DNA of 64,000 bases from Angiostrongylus vasorum (taxonomy: Eukaryota > Nematoda > Chromadorea > Rhabditida > Metastrongylidae). The stretch is from contig JADANN010000397.1 in NCBI GenBank assembly GCA_018806985.1, positions 350,001 through 414,000 on the forward strand, read 5' to 3'. This document shows, in pieces, positions 54,577 to 64,000 of this stretch (positions are counted from its first letter, which is position 1; each line of letters begins with the position of its first letter). Both the position numbers and the translations under genes were made by a program. The notes beneath the pieces are model-generated. The model searched no databases and had not been told where the DNA came from. It worked only from the letters and a program-made list of their open reading frames with translations.

Positions 54577-55100
54577 GTGGGCGTGACGCGGAGATTACAT
54601 GCCATTCTTCATAAATTTATTTCAAGAGTCAGCTGGAGTTATTCTGGGCGGACTATATATAATTTTATAGATTTGTATGCGGTCCATGTGGGATGGTTGA
54701 GATTTATCCAAACACATGCATGGGAAAATTTTCTTTGTAAAACCTTTCAAGCACACTTATTAAGTAGTTCGGACAGCAATGTCGAAATTCTTGTCGGTGA
54801 CTATACGGTGAAATGATGGTGCTCTATGTATCCTATAACTAGTTGGCATTTTATATTGGGCGATATGAGGTCATACTGGGTTGTGAGAAGCACATCTGGT
54901 TTGTGAGAAATCGGCCTCGCTAAAACTGCATTTCCTCATGCCCTCAATTTCAAACTCCAGTTGCCAGAGAGTGGGGCGGCATTTTTTCGGAGAGAATATT
55001 GCAGTTGGTGGTTTTCGAATAGAAAAGTTCAACGGTTCCGTTAATTGGACATTACATTTACGAAATCCCCCGAGAGTACTTTTTTTCTTTTTTTTCAGTT
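54577..55100 (+). other. Possible intermediate exons of candidate gene 2
   Basis: Two stretches read like coding sequence on the + strand. About 54630-54810 includes GWLRFIQTHAWENFLCKTFQ and SNVEILVGDYTV, ending in TGA. About 54965-55075 reads RVGRHFFGENIAVGGFRIEK and NGSVNWTLHLRNPPRV. Neither has a convincing pair of splice sites in phase with neighbours. They are recorded only because they lie between the better exons of candidate gene 2. Confidence 0.2.
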
Positions 55101-55231
55101 GTTCCTTACATCTTCATTTATCTCTGTAATAGTAGTTTTATAGTGCGTATTTGGGCAAAGATATACCGTCACTCTTGTAGTATGTGGACAGTTTTTTTGC
55201 TAGTTTGGTCTATGTTTCATATTTAAAGTTA

Positions 55232-55508
55232 GAAAAAGGACAAAGCTCTCGGCGTTGATCAATCCTTGAGGGATGCGCCACGCATTCGACTTCATTGTTT
55301 CGTTGGAGGTGATTCAATGCATATCTGGCCTTTACAATCACTCATGGTGGCGTGCTGATGTATCGAGCCAGCGCTGCTGTCCTCCCAGACAAATCTGGTA
55401 CAAATTTGCCGACCCCGGAAGGATGGAAAGCTTGGTGGGCCATGGGAACGGGGATCGATTCCACGTGTGTGTTGCAGTGCGCCTCCGACCGCTCCGCCAC
55501 ACGCGCCA
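55232..55508 (-). mobile_element. SINE family A copy
   Basis: Opens GGACAAAGCTCTCGGCGTTG and closes CCACACGCGCC, with the shared body CAGACAAATCTGGTACAAAT. It lies between exons of candidate gene 2, antisense. Confidence 0.8.
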
Positions 55509-56547
55509 CATATTTACTTGTGCTAGTTCACTGCTTTATCGGGGTTGATTATTTGCTGCACTTTGTGTTGCTTAGAAAACTAAGGCGACGTAATTTCGAT
55601 GAAGCGTACTACGGTTCTGGTCTAGATTTTCTCTTCTCCCTATCATATTCCTGCATGAAGCTGTTTGTGCAGTCCGAGTGGCCACACCATTTTGTGCGTA
55701 TATTTTTTTAAATTAATAGCAGAAGGCCTTGTAATAGATAATGAAAGTTCAACGACAACACGTCTGACCGTTTGAATCTCATCACAGTTTGTTGACAGCG
55801 ACTTTTCTCGCGGGAGATGTTTTTGTTTCTCCTTATTTCTTTGGGTCCTCGGATTCATTAACATCCCATACTTGATTTTTAAAACCCCATAGTATTTTAT
55901 GATTGCATCCTGATTTTGATGTGGCTTTCCCAGCTTTATTAACAGTATCCTTGACGGAAAAGTGGTGATGGACAATTTACGGCAAAATTGTTTATGCGTA
56001 GCACCATTGTCTCTGTGTTTGCACGAGCTTCATAGCTGAGTAAGTAACAGCGAACCACTTTTTTCTAGCTATGGTTTGAAAAGGAATTTTTTGATGAACA
56101 GTTTTTTATCCACTTATTTTTCTGCCTTGGTATTGGGTGCTCTTCATGAAGATGCAAGCTGGTGTTTTACTAGTGCTCGCATGAAGACCATGTCCGATTA
56201 GGTTTTGTAGATGTATTCCATTGTCTGCACTCTTGGAGTTAAGACGAGGTGTTCGTACGGATTTCTCCAATGAGTAGTAGTATCTCTTGGTTTTTCTAAT
56301 GGGACACGTTGTGCAGGTACACAACAAGGAGGTTTCTACCCGTGTTTAAATCTTTTTTTTTCCAGATTCATTGCTGTTAAATTCTCTTTCAGTGGTCCTT
56401 CAAATTTTGGTGTTGATGTCTACAACAATAATGGTGTAGAAAGCTGTTGATTACTTCTTTCACTTAATCGTTGATTATGTTTAATTCGACATTATCAACT
56501 GTACATTTGGATGGATAGTAATTAGTTGTGTTCATTTCCTTTTATAG

Positions 56548-57725
56548 AAAGCTTGAAAATGAAGAATGGCCTGACATTGTGAAAGGATTTCGTATAGATG
56601 ACATGATGGACGGTGGATGGATATATTCTAGAAGCTACGCCATTGACATTTCGCGATGGAGTTTTCTTGCCACGATGAACGAGAGATTCACTGGAATAGC
56701 TTATGTTAATATGTTAATCTCACTCGTTGTCTCATACAGAACCGTCACGTAGGACTTCACATTGTTTATATATGCAAGAACTATGAAGATAGCTATGTTT
56801 CAAAATTTTTTTCCAATTTGCTTTCACATTTTTTAATATACAGAACAGAAAGCGTTCAATCGCAATGAAGCGGAGGTATTTGTGAAGCACAGGCTCCATG
56901 CTAGATTGGAACCTGCGGTCGGCTTTCCGGGGTGTCACGTATTTTTGAAGCCAACGGTGCCATCAGCACCATCAGCGATCACCTGTCAACGGGTGTGATA
57001 TGGGGGCCACAAATCGGCATTGAAAACTGGCCGAGAGAAAGGCAAAACAAGGGCCTCGGTTGGTGCAGTGGGTAACAGTTGAACCCTCGGAAAGGGTAAT
57101 CGCGGGTTCTGATCTGGCCTCAGGTTTGTGCCTTGCAAATATCTCGGCTTCGTTTTGATTGTATTTCACATATCACCCTGCTATGAAAAAAATACTAGGT
57201 AGTAAATAAAAAGTTCTGCAGAAGGTATTTAGTGTACCTTTTCTTTTGAAGTTCGAAGTTATGCATTTTTCATTCGTCGACAACTCTTTTATCCGATCGA
57301 GCACGTGCTTGCTGGTGATATCCGCTTCTGCTTCGTGTTTAGAAAGTCCCAACTTGTTCTTTGTCCTTCAATTTTCATGATGGTCCGTTTCGTTGAAATA
57401 ATTGGAATTGTCGTAATTTAAACCTAACTTTAAGCTTCTTCACCGTATATTCTGACTCACTTACTCTCTGACATCGGCTTTTATGTTTTTTTTGCTTTTT
57501 TAAGGTGAATATTTCGCTGACGAGACACAAGTCGCCTCGTAATTTTTAAAACGCTTTGTATTTATATTTCAGATTTTTTACATGGAACTCAATTACGACT
57601 TGTCTGAGATTTTCACCTCCGAACCTTTTCAACGTCTTGACCGAGCAAAATTGGCTCGTTTTAATCCACGAAAATTCTGGTCTGTACAGAAATCCATAGA
57701 TACGCTTGGACAACTGTCAACAGAG
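56548..57725 (+). CDS. Two phase-matched exons of an unrecognised gene, perhaps continuing gene 2
   Basis: Exon 56548-56704 follows TTCCTTTTATAG and reads WPDIVKGFRIDDMMDGGW and RWSFLATMNERFTGIAY, ending in phase 0 before GTTAAT. Exon 57573-57725 follows TTTATATTTCAG, enters in phase 0 and reads YDLSEIFTSEPFQRLD and ARFNPRKFWSVQKSIDTLG before GTGCAT. Both stay open only in the frame given and have balanced, globular-looking composition. The intron between them carries a diverged family C repeat. No catalytic motif is evident and no family is recognised. The frame entering the first exon (phase 2) does not match the end of the exon at 53020 (phase 0), so at least one exon is missing if they belong together. 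Confidence 0.45.
56846..57180 (-). repeat. Diverged family C element with inverted ends
   Basis: CAATCGCAATGAAGCGGAGG at the left is the inverse of CTCGGCTTCGTTTTGATTG at the right. The interior holds GGTTGGTGCAGTGGGTAACA and GCGGGTTCTGATC, the tRNA-like block. It lies in the intron between exons 56548 and 57573. Confidence 0.6.
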
Positions 57726-58535
57726 GTGCATATTGTAGTTATCTTTAGCTTTCTAGCTGATAGTCAATTAGGGAGAGAAGTAAAAATATATAGCTTCTTA
57801 TGGTAGCAAATATGAGCGATGATGTAGTCTTTTGTGAACTCTTTCCAATACGAAATTACTAAGTATAGTGGGTAAGGAAATGGCCACGTTCTCGGCGATT
57901 CAATCAAATACATATTGCACACTTCAGTTACACAAAATTAAAATACACTGTAATGGTGCACTAACACCTCTTAATGAAATAAATATGAATGCGTACGAGC
58001 TTTCAGCGGGTGAGGTTGGGTCAGTTCATTCCACCGCCGCAAGAACAGCGCTTGTATACATGGCAGATGTTCCCGCTTTGAATCCTGTGCTATTTTTTTT
58101 AATTAATGCATAGCCCATCATGGATTCATTACAAGAATCGATGGTTGATAATTTTTTATTTTTTCGCTCCAATAAATTAGAGAATAGCAACGTCGATACG
58201 ACAGCTTCACGGAAAATTCCGACGTTTTTCTACGGAAGAAGGAAATATTGCAAGCTCAACTGATTAAAAAAAGCATTTGCACATAGCATACTATCACTCT
58301 ATCTCTTCTCGTTGGACTATTTTCTGGATGATTCACTTGTGAGCGGGAAAATATGGACCTATCCAAACATGTGGATACCATAAGTCATTTGTAGAGGCAT
58401 CAAAGTCACCGATTTTAGTTGATTTACTTCAACGATTAATGATCCATTTGTGTCAGAACGCTTTGTTAGCGTTGAATTTTTCTTCTGTGAGCGCCTAGAA
58501 ATACGGCGTTACAGTCTTTAAAGAGGGCCAAATAT
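57726..58535. other. Downstream of the last supported exon
   Basis: Probably holds further exons of the gene at 56548-57725, but none could be fixed. The + frame at 57868-58113 has no recognised motif. Confidence 0.3.
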
Positions 58536-58538
58536 CTC

Positions 58539-58779
58539 GATGAGACGCAGTGGTCGGAGACGCCCTGCAATTTCTACGGGATCGGTCCACGCGCTCCAGG
58601 TCACCCAAGGCCTCCATCCTTCCGGGGTCGGAAAAATGGTACCAGACTTGTCTAGAAGGATGAGTCATTGTAAAAAGCCGGATCGACATTCAATCACCTC
58701 AAACGATGCTTAATGAACTCTTATGCATGGCGCATTCCTTAGAGATTGATCAACTCCGAAAGTTTTTCTCCCTTTTTTA
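58539..58779 (+). mobile_element. SINE family A copy, internally shortened
   Basis: The head GAGACGCAGTGGTCGGAGAC and B-box-like GGGATCGGTCC are present. The body is shortened near 58655-58690 compared with other copies. The end reads CTCCGAAAGTTTTTCTCCC plus a T-run. Confidence 0.75.
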
Positions 58780-58879
58780 CTAGACTATCACAGAGCCCGA
58801 CAAGGGAGACCAAGCGCACAGTGTTCGCACTGATGTATAATACGCCTCTTTCTCGCTAAAGTGTCAGTCTGATACATTG

Positions 58880-59000
58880 TGTGAGTCCACGCTTGTTAAT
58901 GAGGAAATCCTCCTTGCGGTTCACTTTTTGGATTTTTAGCATTTATTAAAAAATACCTCGCGGGTTTAACACGCTAAAGTTTTAGACGTCTGTTTGAGGA
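58880..59000 (+). repeat. Family D inner-end fragment
   Basis: AATGAGGAAATCCTCCTTGC and GGTTCACTTTTTGGATTTTT match the inner end of the family D arm (59378-59420). It lies immediately left of the 59-kb palindrome. Confidence 0.5.
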
Positions 59001-59035
59001 TGGTAACTTCAGTTCAGAACCTTTTTCCGGTATTC

Positions 59036-59835
59036 CTTCGTATTCTTGTTGAGCAAACACGAGGTGTTATTTTTTATTCTTTATTCACGAATAAGCTGAC
59101 GTTTCGGCGGATTTCGCCTTCCTCAGAGCCTGGAAAGGTCAAGTTGACAGCAATCTATTCGGGCAAACATCTCCATAACCAAACAGTGAAAACGCTGAAC
59201 CAAGATTTCAATAACATTGAACACAGCTTTGCACACTCACCGCTTTCTATGAGGCTTCCACTGAGTATGTCGCGTGGAGACCAACCGCACAGAGTTTCAC
59301 ATGGAAGCGTAATATGCCCCTCCCATCAAAAATAACAGCCTTGTATACTGCCCAATATTACGCGTGATAATGAGGCATTCTTCCCTACGGTTCATTTTCG
59401 GTTTTCTGGAATTAATCCAGAAGCGCGCAAAACTCTCTAGACGTTCTGGATTAATTCCAGAAATCCGAAAATGAACCGCAGGGAAGAATGCCTCATTATC
59501 ACACGTGATATTGGACAATATATAAACCTATTATTCTGACGAGAGGATCACATTACGCTTACATGTGAATTCTGTCCGGTTGGTCTCCGCGCGACATACT
59601 CAGTGGAAGGCTCATAGAAAGCGGTGAGTGTGCAAAGAAGCTATTTTGTGTCCAATGTGATTGAAATCTAGGTTTAGCGTTTTCTCTGTTTGGTTATAGA
59701 AGTGTTTGGCCTAATAGATTGCTGTCAACTTGACCATTCCAGGCTCTGAGGAAGGCGAAATCCGCCGAAACGTCAGCTTTTTGGTGAATAAAGAATAAAA
59801 ATAACACCTCGTGTTTGCTCAACAAGAATACGAAG
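59036..59835. repeat. 800-bp near-perfect palindrome (family D fold-back)
   Basis: Left arm 59036-about 59427 (from CTTCGTATTCTTGTTGAGCA) is the reverse complement of right arm about 59446-59835 (to GCTCAACAAGAATACGAAG), with few mismatches and a short centre (CGCGCAAAACTCTCTAGACG). Each arm carries the family D motif (TTTCGGCGGATTTCGCC and its inverse). The centre is flanked by TCTGGAATTAATCCAGA, itself a palindrome. No protein is encoded. High arm identity suggests recent formation or gene conversion. Confidence 0.85.
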
Positions 59836-59999
59836 AACTTACGGGTGTTGTCGAAAACGTTATCCTCGTAAAAACTGATTAAAGGTTTTGACAAGTTCTA
59901 ATTTAGCATCGTTTTGGAATATCGTTTCTTGATTTTCGCTATCTCTCTGTCCTGTGAAAAAAAATTATGTCGAACAAAAAACGCTGTAGGAACCCATAT

Positions 60000-61015
60000 T
60001 GAGATTTGGGACAAGAACGGCGTTAGTTAGAGAAAACCTTCGATTTACTGCTACGTGGCCCATTTTGCTATCTGTGGTACTCTCCAGTTGGGAATGACTT
60101 CGTCCGAGGGCTGAGCAGGAGGATATGAACGACTTTGAGAGCTTTCAAGAGCCCTCGAAAACTAAACGAAGGAGGCGAAACACATTTTGTGACTTTTCTA
60201 TTCTGCGACTCTCTCTTCCTTGACGTATGCATCGATAAAGCAGAATAAAATATCACTGAACATCGTCTAACGTACAACTGCGAAGGCGTGGCTGACATTG
60301 TCCTGTGTCACGCAAGCGAAAGAATCAGGAGGTTCGACCTATTCGGTCGGTGGCGGAGGATAAGAGACGTCGTTATGCACGACAAAATTTCAAAAAATCA
60401 AGTATGTTGCGAATGTTATGTTTATGAAAGATAGCCGATGAACAAGCGCCGTTAGCAGTTGCATTCCTCGGGATGTCAAATGCACAGCAGGAAGACCATC
60501 GACTCGGTGGTCAGCATTCTTCACGAAGATCCTATGGAAATATAACGCTAATGGAGTTCGTAAAGTGGGCAAAAACCACCGTGCTACTCTTTCACGAAAG
60601 ACGATAATTCGCATGCGCTAGCTCTAGCCACTGAACCGCCAATAGGAGGGCAAGCAATACATGTGACACTCTTCAGTGGGGGGACTCTCACGTTCATCGT
60701 TTAAAAGTGTACTTCCAAAATTGTGCATTACTATGAATTCTGTTGGTCGTTGTGATAAACTGAGTCAGCCTCTGAACTTCTTCATTCTGTTCCGATGCAT
60801 GGGTTTCAATATATAGTTTTTTCTGAGGTCCTTTTGGATCCACTTTCAATGTAAATGTCGCCCACGATGATCTTATAGAAATTACGATGTTCTCTGTAGA
60901 ACTCCTCCAAATCCGCATAGATGTGTCGATCTGGTCATAGCTTAATGTTGGGTCTAGATGACAGCGAATATCGAACCCGTGATTGGTCCATGTTCTTTTT
61001 TTTTCAACCAATTAC
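60000..61015 (-). pseudogene. RTE endonuclease relic, interrupted
   Basis: The - strand frame at 60694-61011 (IVISIRSSWATFTLKVDPKG, then QNEEVQRLTQFITTTNRIHS) aligns with the endonuclease middle of the 7.4-7.8 kb relic. A second block at about 60000-60080 (VNRRFSLTNAVLVPNLNMGS) aligns with its end. About 600 bases between the blocks do not align and look like an insertion or heavy decay. The RT half is absent; a family D palindrome lies immediately beyond at 59036-59835. Confidence 0.65.
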
Positions 61016-62704
61016 TCCTACTAACGTGATTGGCTGTTACTGTATGTGCGTTTTAAGTGCGGTTCGTCGCCAAAGCCCTTCTAGATTTAGGAAGTTTAGA
61101 ATGATCTTAAGATTTAAACATTTCTCCATTCTGAGAAGAAGCTGCGCTATCGAAGGCTCTTTCGGGCTCGGCGAATAAAACTTGATATTTTTACTGTGTT
61201 GGGTGATTAGTGTCCACTTGCAGCTTGCTGAGCTCAAATTTCTGGGCTGGATTCATCCATAGTTATTTTGCCGTTTTTTCGCCTTAGTAATCGTAGGCTG
61301 ATTTGTTGGAGCTTGTTGGTTACAACTCTAAGGTATTTCCCGTTAATATGGTTTTAAGTTTTTATCCAAGCTAATGTGCAGAGACAACCAATGTTAGCAC
61401 ACGCGGTAATAGTATGTCCTTGCGAATGCAGAAGATGTTTTCAATCTGGATCAGCAGAAACAGAATTCACGCCCTCAGTCAATCCACGTCTCAGAATCGA
61501 TTCTGGTCCACGTTTAATCCTATTTCACACTTGGAAATACACTGCATTACCTTGCCACTGTCTGGAGACTCCGCAATAAGCGATATTCATGTCCGCGGGT
61601 CATTGAAGCGGTAAGACGTTTTCAACTGGTTGAAACATAGCGAAATAGGGGAGGAAAGTAATAACTTTGCATCAAAATCAAGCACGTCATTAAGGTTATC
61701 GCTGCCGATCAGCAACTGTAAACGATACGTACTACAAATAATTTCTAAGGATCTGTAGGTAGTTACCTATTCCTGGATTTTTCATATTCCGTCGTGTGTG
61801 GTTTGTACTTACCACTGCATACGCCTTAATATGAAAAGCTGAACATGAACTATTTTAATCATGGCCACAATGTCGCTTGAGGTATATAACTGTCGAAGGA
61901 GAAATACGTGAACACTTTCCTTGTGATATTCGTTTATAGCGTACCGCTTTTTTTCGATACCTATTCGCCGTTATTTGGTGAGATTTCAAGAACTAAATGG
62001 ATGTTCCGGCGTTGAAATGGTGAATTTTCCTTAGGGAATCTGTAGCAATTAATGTACTGTTTTCTGCGATAACGTTGTAGACATCTATAACTCCTGTCGT
62101 TTTAGATTCCGGAACTTGTCGATGAAGTTCTTTAATTCAGTATTTTTTTTCCTTATCTAAAATTCCGTCTTCTTAGCGTGATATTTGATGAATAAATAGA
62201 ATTTCGAAATGATATGAGCCGTTATTTTACTTCGTACTTTTGGTAGCTCCTGAACAGGGTTAGGTGTCTGCTAATCGAATCCTTTAAGAACTTATGGTAG
62301 ATTATGATTGTAGTTTTATTGTGTGCTAAAAGTGCACTTCGAAATATAAGATTTGAAAAGAGCACCAACAGGTGTAAAGATTTCTGTTCAATTTTCCAGC
62401 CTATTTTTTTCCAAGTTTTGAGCCCATTTTTGCGTTTCAGTCGTATGTCCATGCACACAAAGCTTGCGCTTTCAATTCAAAAAACATACTTCTGTTGTCT
62501 TAGCTGGTCTAGTTTTTTAATGAAGCTGCTTCACGTGTTGTGCATATCCCAGTAACTATTTCATTAGATCAGTTATCGCGCACCCGTCCTCCATGAATCT
62601 TTGGATTTATATATGGGTTCGATTGCTACCTGCAGATTTTGTGTTCTTCATAAATGCCGTTGATTGCTAGTCGAATTGATTCTCACTGGAATCACCAGGA
62701 TTCC
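61016..62704. other. Unassigned, no gene supported
   Basis: Overlapping frames at 61376-61614 and 62222-62555 lack motifs, splice partners and repeat identity. Confidence 0.4.
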
Positions 62705-62850
62705 AGAGGTAGTCGCCGACCTTTCTGGATTAGATACGAGTTTTCTGCTAAAAAGTCTGGCACAAGTTTATCAGTCTGGGAGGGGTGGGAGTTTTGGATG
62801 GCCTATGGTGAAATCGAATCAGCAAACACGCTTGTAACACATTGGTATGT
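62705..62850 (-). mobile_element. Diverged SINE family A fragment
   Basis: AAAAAGTCTGGCACAAGTTT, GGAGGGGTGGGAGTTTTGGA and GAAATCGAATC follow the order of the family A body and B-box region. Strongly diverged. Confidence 0.35.
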
Positions 62851-63289
62851 CTAACGGTTGTGTTTCTAACGCCTAACGAAAGTTTATCGATGTGCTTGCC
62901 GTGAGGGCGACTTTTTTTTGGAGAGGGATAAATGAATATCGGACAAAATGAGGTCCAAATTATATATACTGTCTGGTGGAATATAACAGCGCTAGGAGCC
63001 ATTTGAAATTGGAAGAAAAAGAATTTTTTCCAAAATTGCTCATTAATTTTCGGTCAACCAATGTTTTTCAAAGAAATTCTGTACTGAGAGGACAAAGTGC
63101 TGCATGGTTGGGAACAATGCAGTGAAAATGTATGTGAGTAGTATATGTAGTCTTCGTGAGTTTTTCTTCTAAGTGCAAGGTTCTAGGAAGTAAGTCCATC
63201 ACATTTCGGTGTAATTTTAACAGCTAATTTTTAAGCACATAGTTGCTTCTTGCTAAAAAACATTATTAGAAATGTCTTATCAACTCTTT

Positions 63290-63875
63290 GTCATCAATTT
63301 TAACTTATTATTTACTGCCTACTCTTTTTTAATAGAAAAGTATGTTGCGAAATATAACTTCAACGATGCTGATATTTTTGCAAAACTCCAGACCGCTCGC
63401 GTCTGTGGTGGGGAACGAACGCGCTATTACCTTTCCCGGGAGCTAACGCATTCACCACCACACCATGCAGCTGCTTCGTTTCGCCTTTCTCCCAGCTGTT
63501 TCTATCGATCAGTGCCATCAACAGTCACCTATCAGCGGGATTGATCTGGGAAGACCAGATCGACAATGAACGCAGTTTATTAAAAAGAAGTAGGCAGTAA
63601 ATAATAGGTTAAAATTGTTATTATAACTGCATTCTCGGTTTAGCTGGGTTCATTGCTGATTTGGGCTTCCCAGATCAATCCCGCTGATGGGTGATTGCTG
63701 ATGGCACTGATCCATGGAACTAGATGAGAGCAGGCGGAACGGTGGGTCTGCATAGTGTGGTGGTGAACGCGTTAACCACTGGAAAGGACAATAGTGCGTT
63801 CGTTCCCCACTGCAGACACCCGCTGTCTGGAGTTCTGCAAATATCTCAGCATCATTGAAGTTATATTTCTTTATC
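63290..63875. repeat. Family C fold-back pair
   Basis: The + arm is 63295-63575 (TTTTAACTTATTATTTACTG near its start, CTTCAACGATGCTGATATTT). The inverted arm is 63590-63873. The arms share the GGGAACGAACGCGCTATT and CACCACACCATGC segments. This is the third fold-back pair in the window. Confidence 0.75.
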
Positions 63876-63887
63876 ATCAAGTTAATG

Positions 63888-64000
63888 CCCTTACCTCCCA
63901 ACGGTGTACCGCCTCATCGTGGCTGGGAGGTGTTCCTGGGTGTCGGACCGCGATGTACAGCGGGGGATTCATCCCCTGGCAGGGTCTCCCAATCTGAGGA
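63888..64000 (+). repeat. Family B repeat, cut by the window end
   Basis: Starts ACCTCCCAACGGTGTACCGC and continues with CTGGGTGTCGGACCGCGATG, the family B 5' part. It runs off the window. Confidence 0.7.

Noticed and set aside
59743..59775. Fully formed hammerhead ribozyme
   Set aside because: Only the core-like order is present. An extra A interrupts core and stem II, and the third stem and cleavage site cannot be placed, so I report it as a resemblance only.

Overview
The window looks like AT-rich nuclear DNA of a parasitic nematode, most likely a strongylid close to the hookworms. This rests on small exons with nematode-type splice sites (short TTTTCAG/TTTTAG acceptors), proteins that read as nematode orthologues, and many decayed RTE-type non-LTR retrotransposons of the kind I associate with hookworm genomes. 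The species call is inference. No CRISPR array, rRNA, confident tRNA gene or prokaryotic operon was seen.

Two genes can be named with confidence, both on the + strand. (1) A Pumilio/PUF RNA-binding protein, puf-9-like, spans 28430-35388 in about 19 exons. It has a low-complexity N-terminal half and eight complete PUM repeats. The base-contacting residues predict the motif UGUAUAUA. One intron appears to use a GC donor. (2) A microsomal prostaglandin E synthase 2 orthologue (PTGES2, pges-2-like) spans about 38341-43842 in at least eight exons. It has a glutaredoxin-like domain followed by a GST-C-like domain. Its expected CPFC active-site motif reads CPFSC, and its last intron is 3.2 kb long.

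Two more + strand genes are supported by splice-phase-consistent exons but not recognised. One runs from about 10047 to 18305 (nine exons, about 420 residues). The other is a looser set at about 52743-57725 that opens with a plausible mitochondrial presequence.

Most of the remaining sequence is repeats. The RTE-type reverse-transcriptase relics lie on the - strand at about 1955-2390, 4160-4310, 5340-8550 (the longest, endonuclease plus RT, frameshifted), 13954-14870 (a different RTE lineage) and 60000-61010. Family A is a tRNA-headed SINE of about 280 bp, with seven good copies. Family B is a repeat of about 380 bp ending in AAGTA tails, with seven copies. Family C is a tRNA-like repeat of about 280 bp found as head-to-head fold-back pairs. 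Family D shares a hairpin-bearing motif and includes an 800-bp near-perfect palindrome at 59036-59835.

Layout: 0-10 kb, repeats and RTE relics; 10-18.3 kb, unrecognised gene 1, whose 3.4-kb intron holds a family C pair and an RTE relic; 18.3-28.4 kb, repeats; 28.4-35.4 kb, puf-9; 35.4-38.3 kb, two family B copies and diverged repeats; 38.3-43.8 kb, pges-2; 43.8-52.7 kb, mostly unassigned; 52.7-57.8 kb, candidate gene 2; 58-64 kb, repeats. The named genes act independently (post-transcriptional control; lipid or redox metabolism), and nothing suggests an operon between them.
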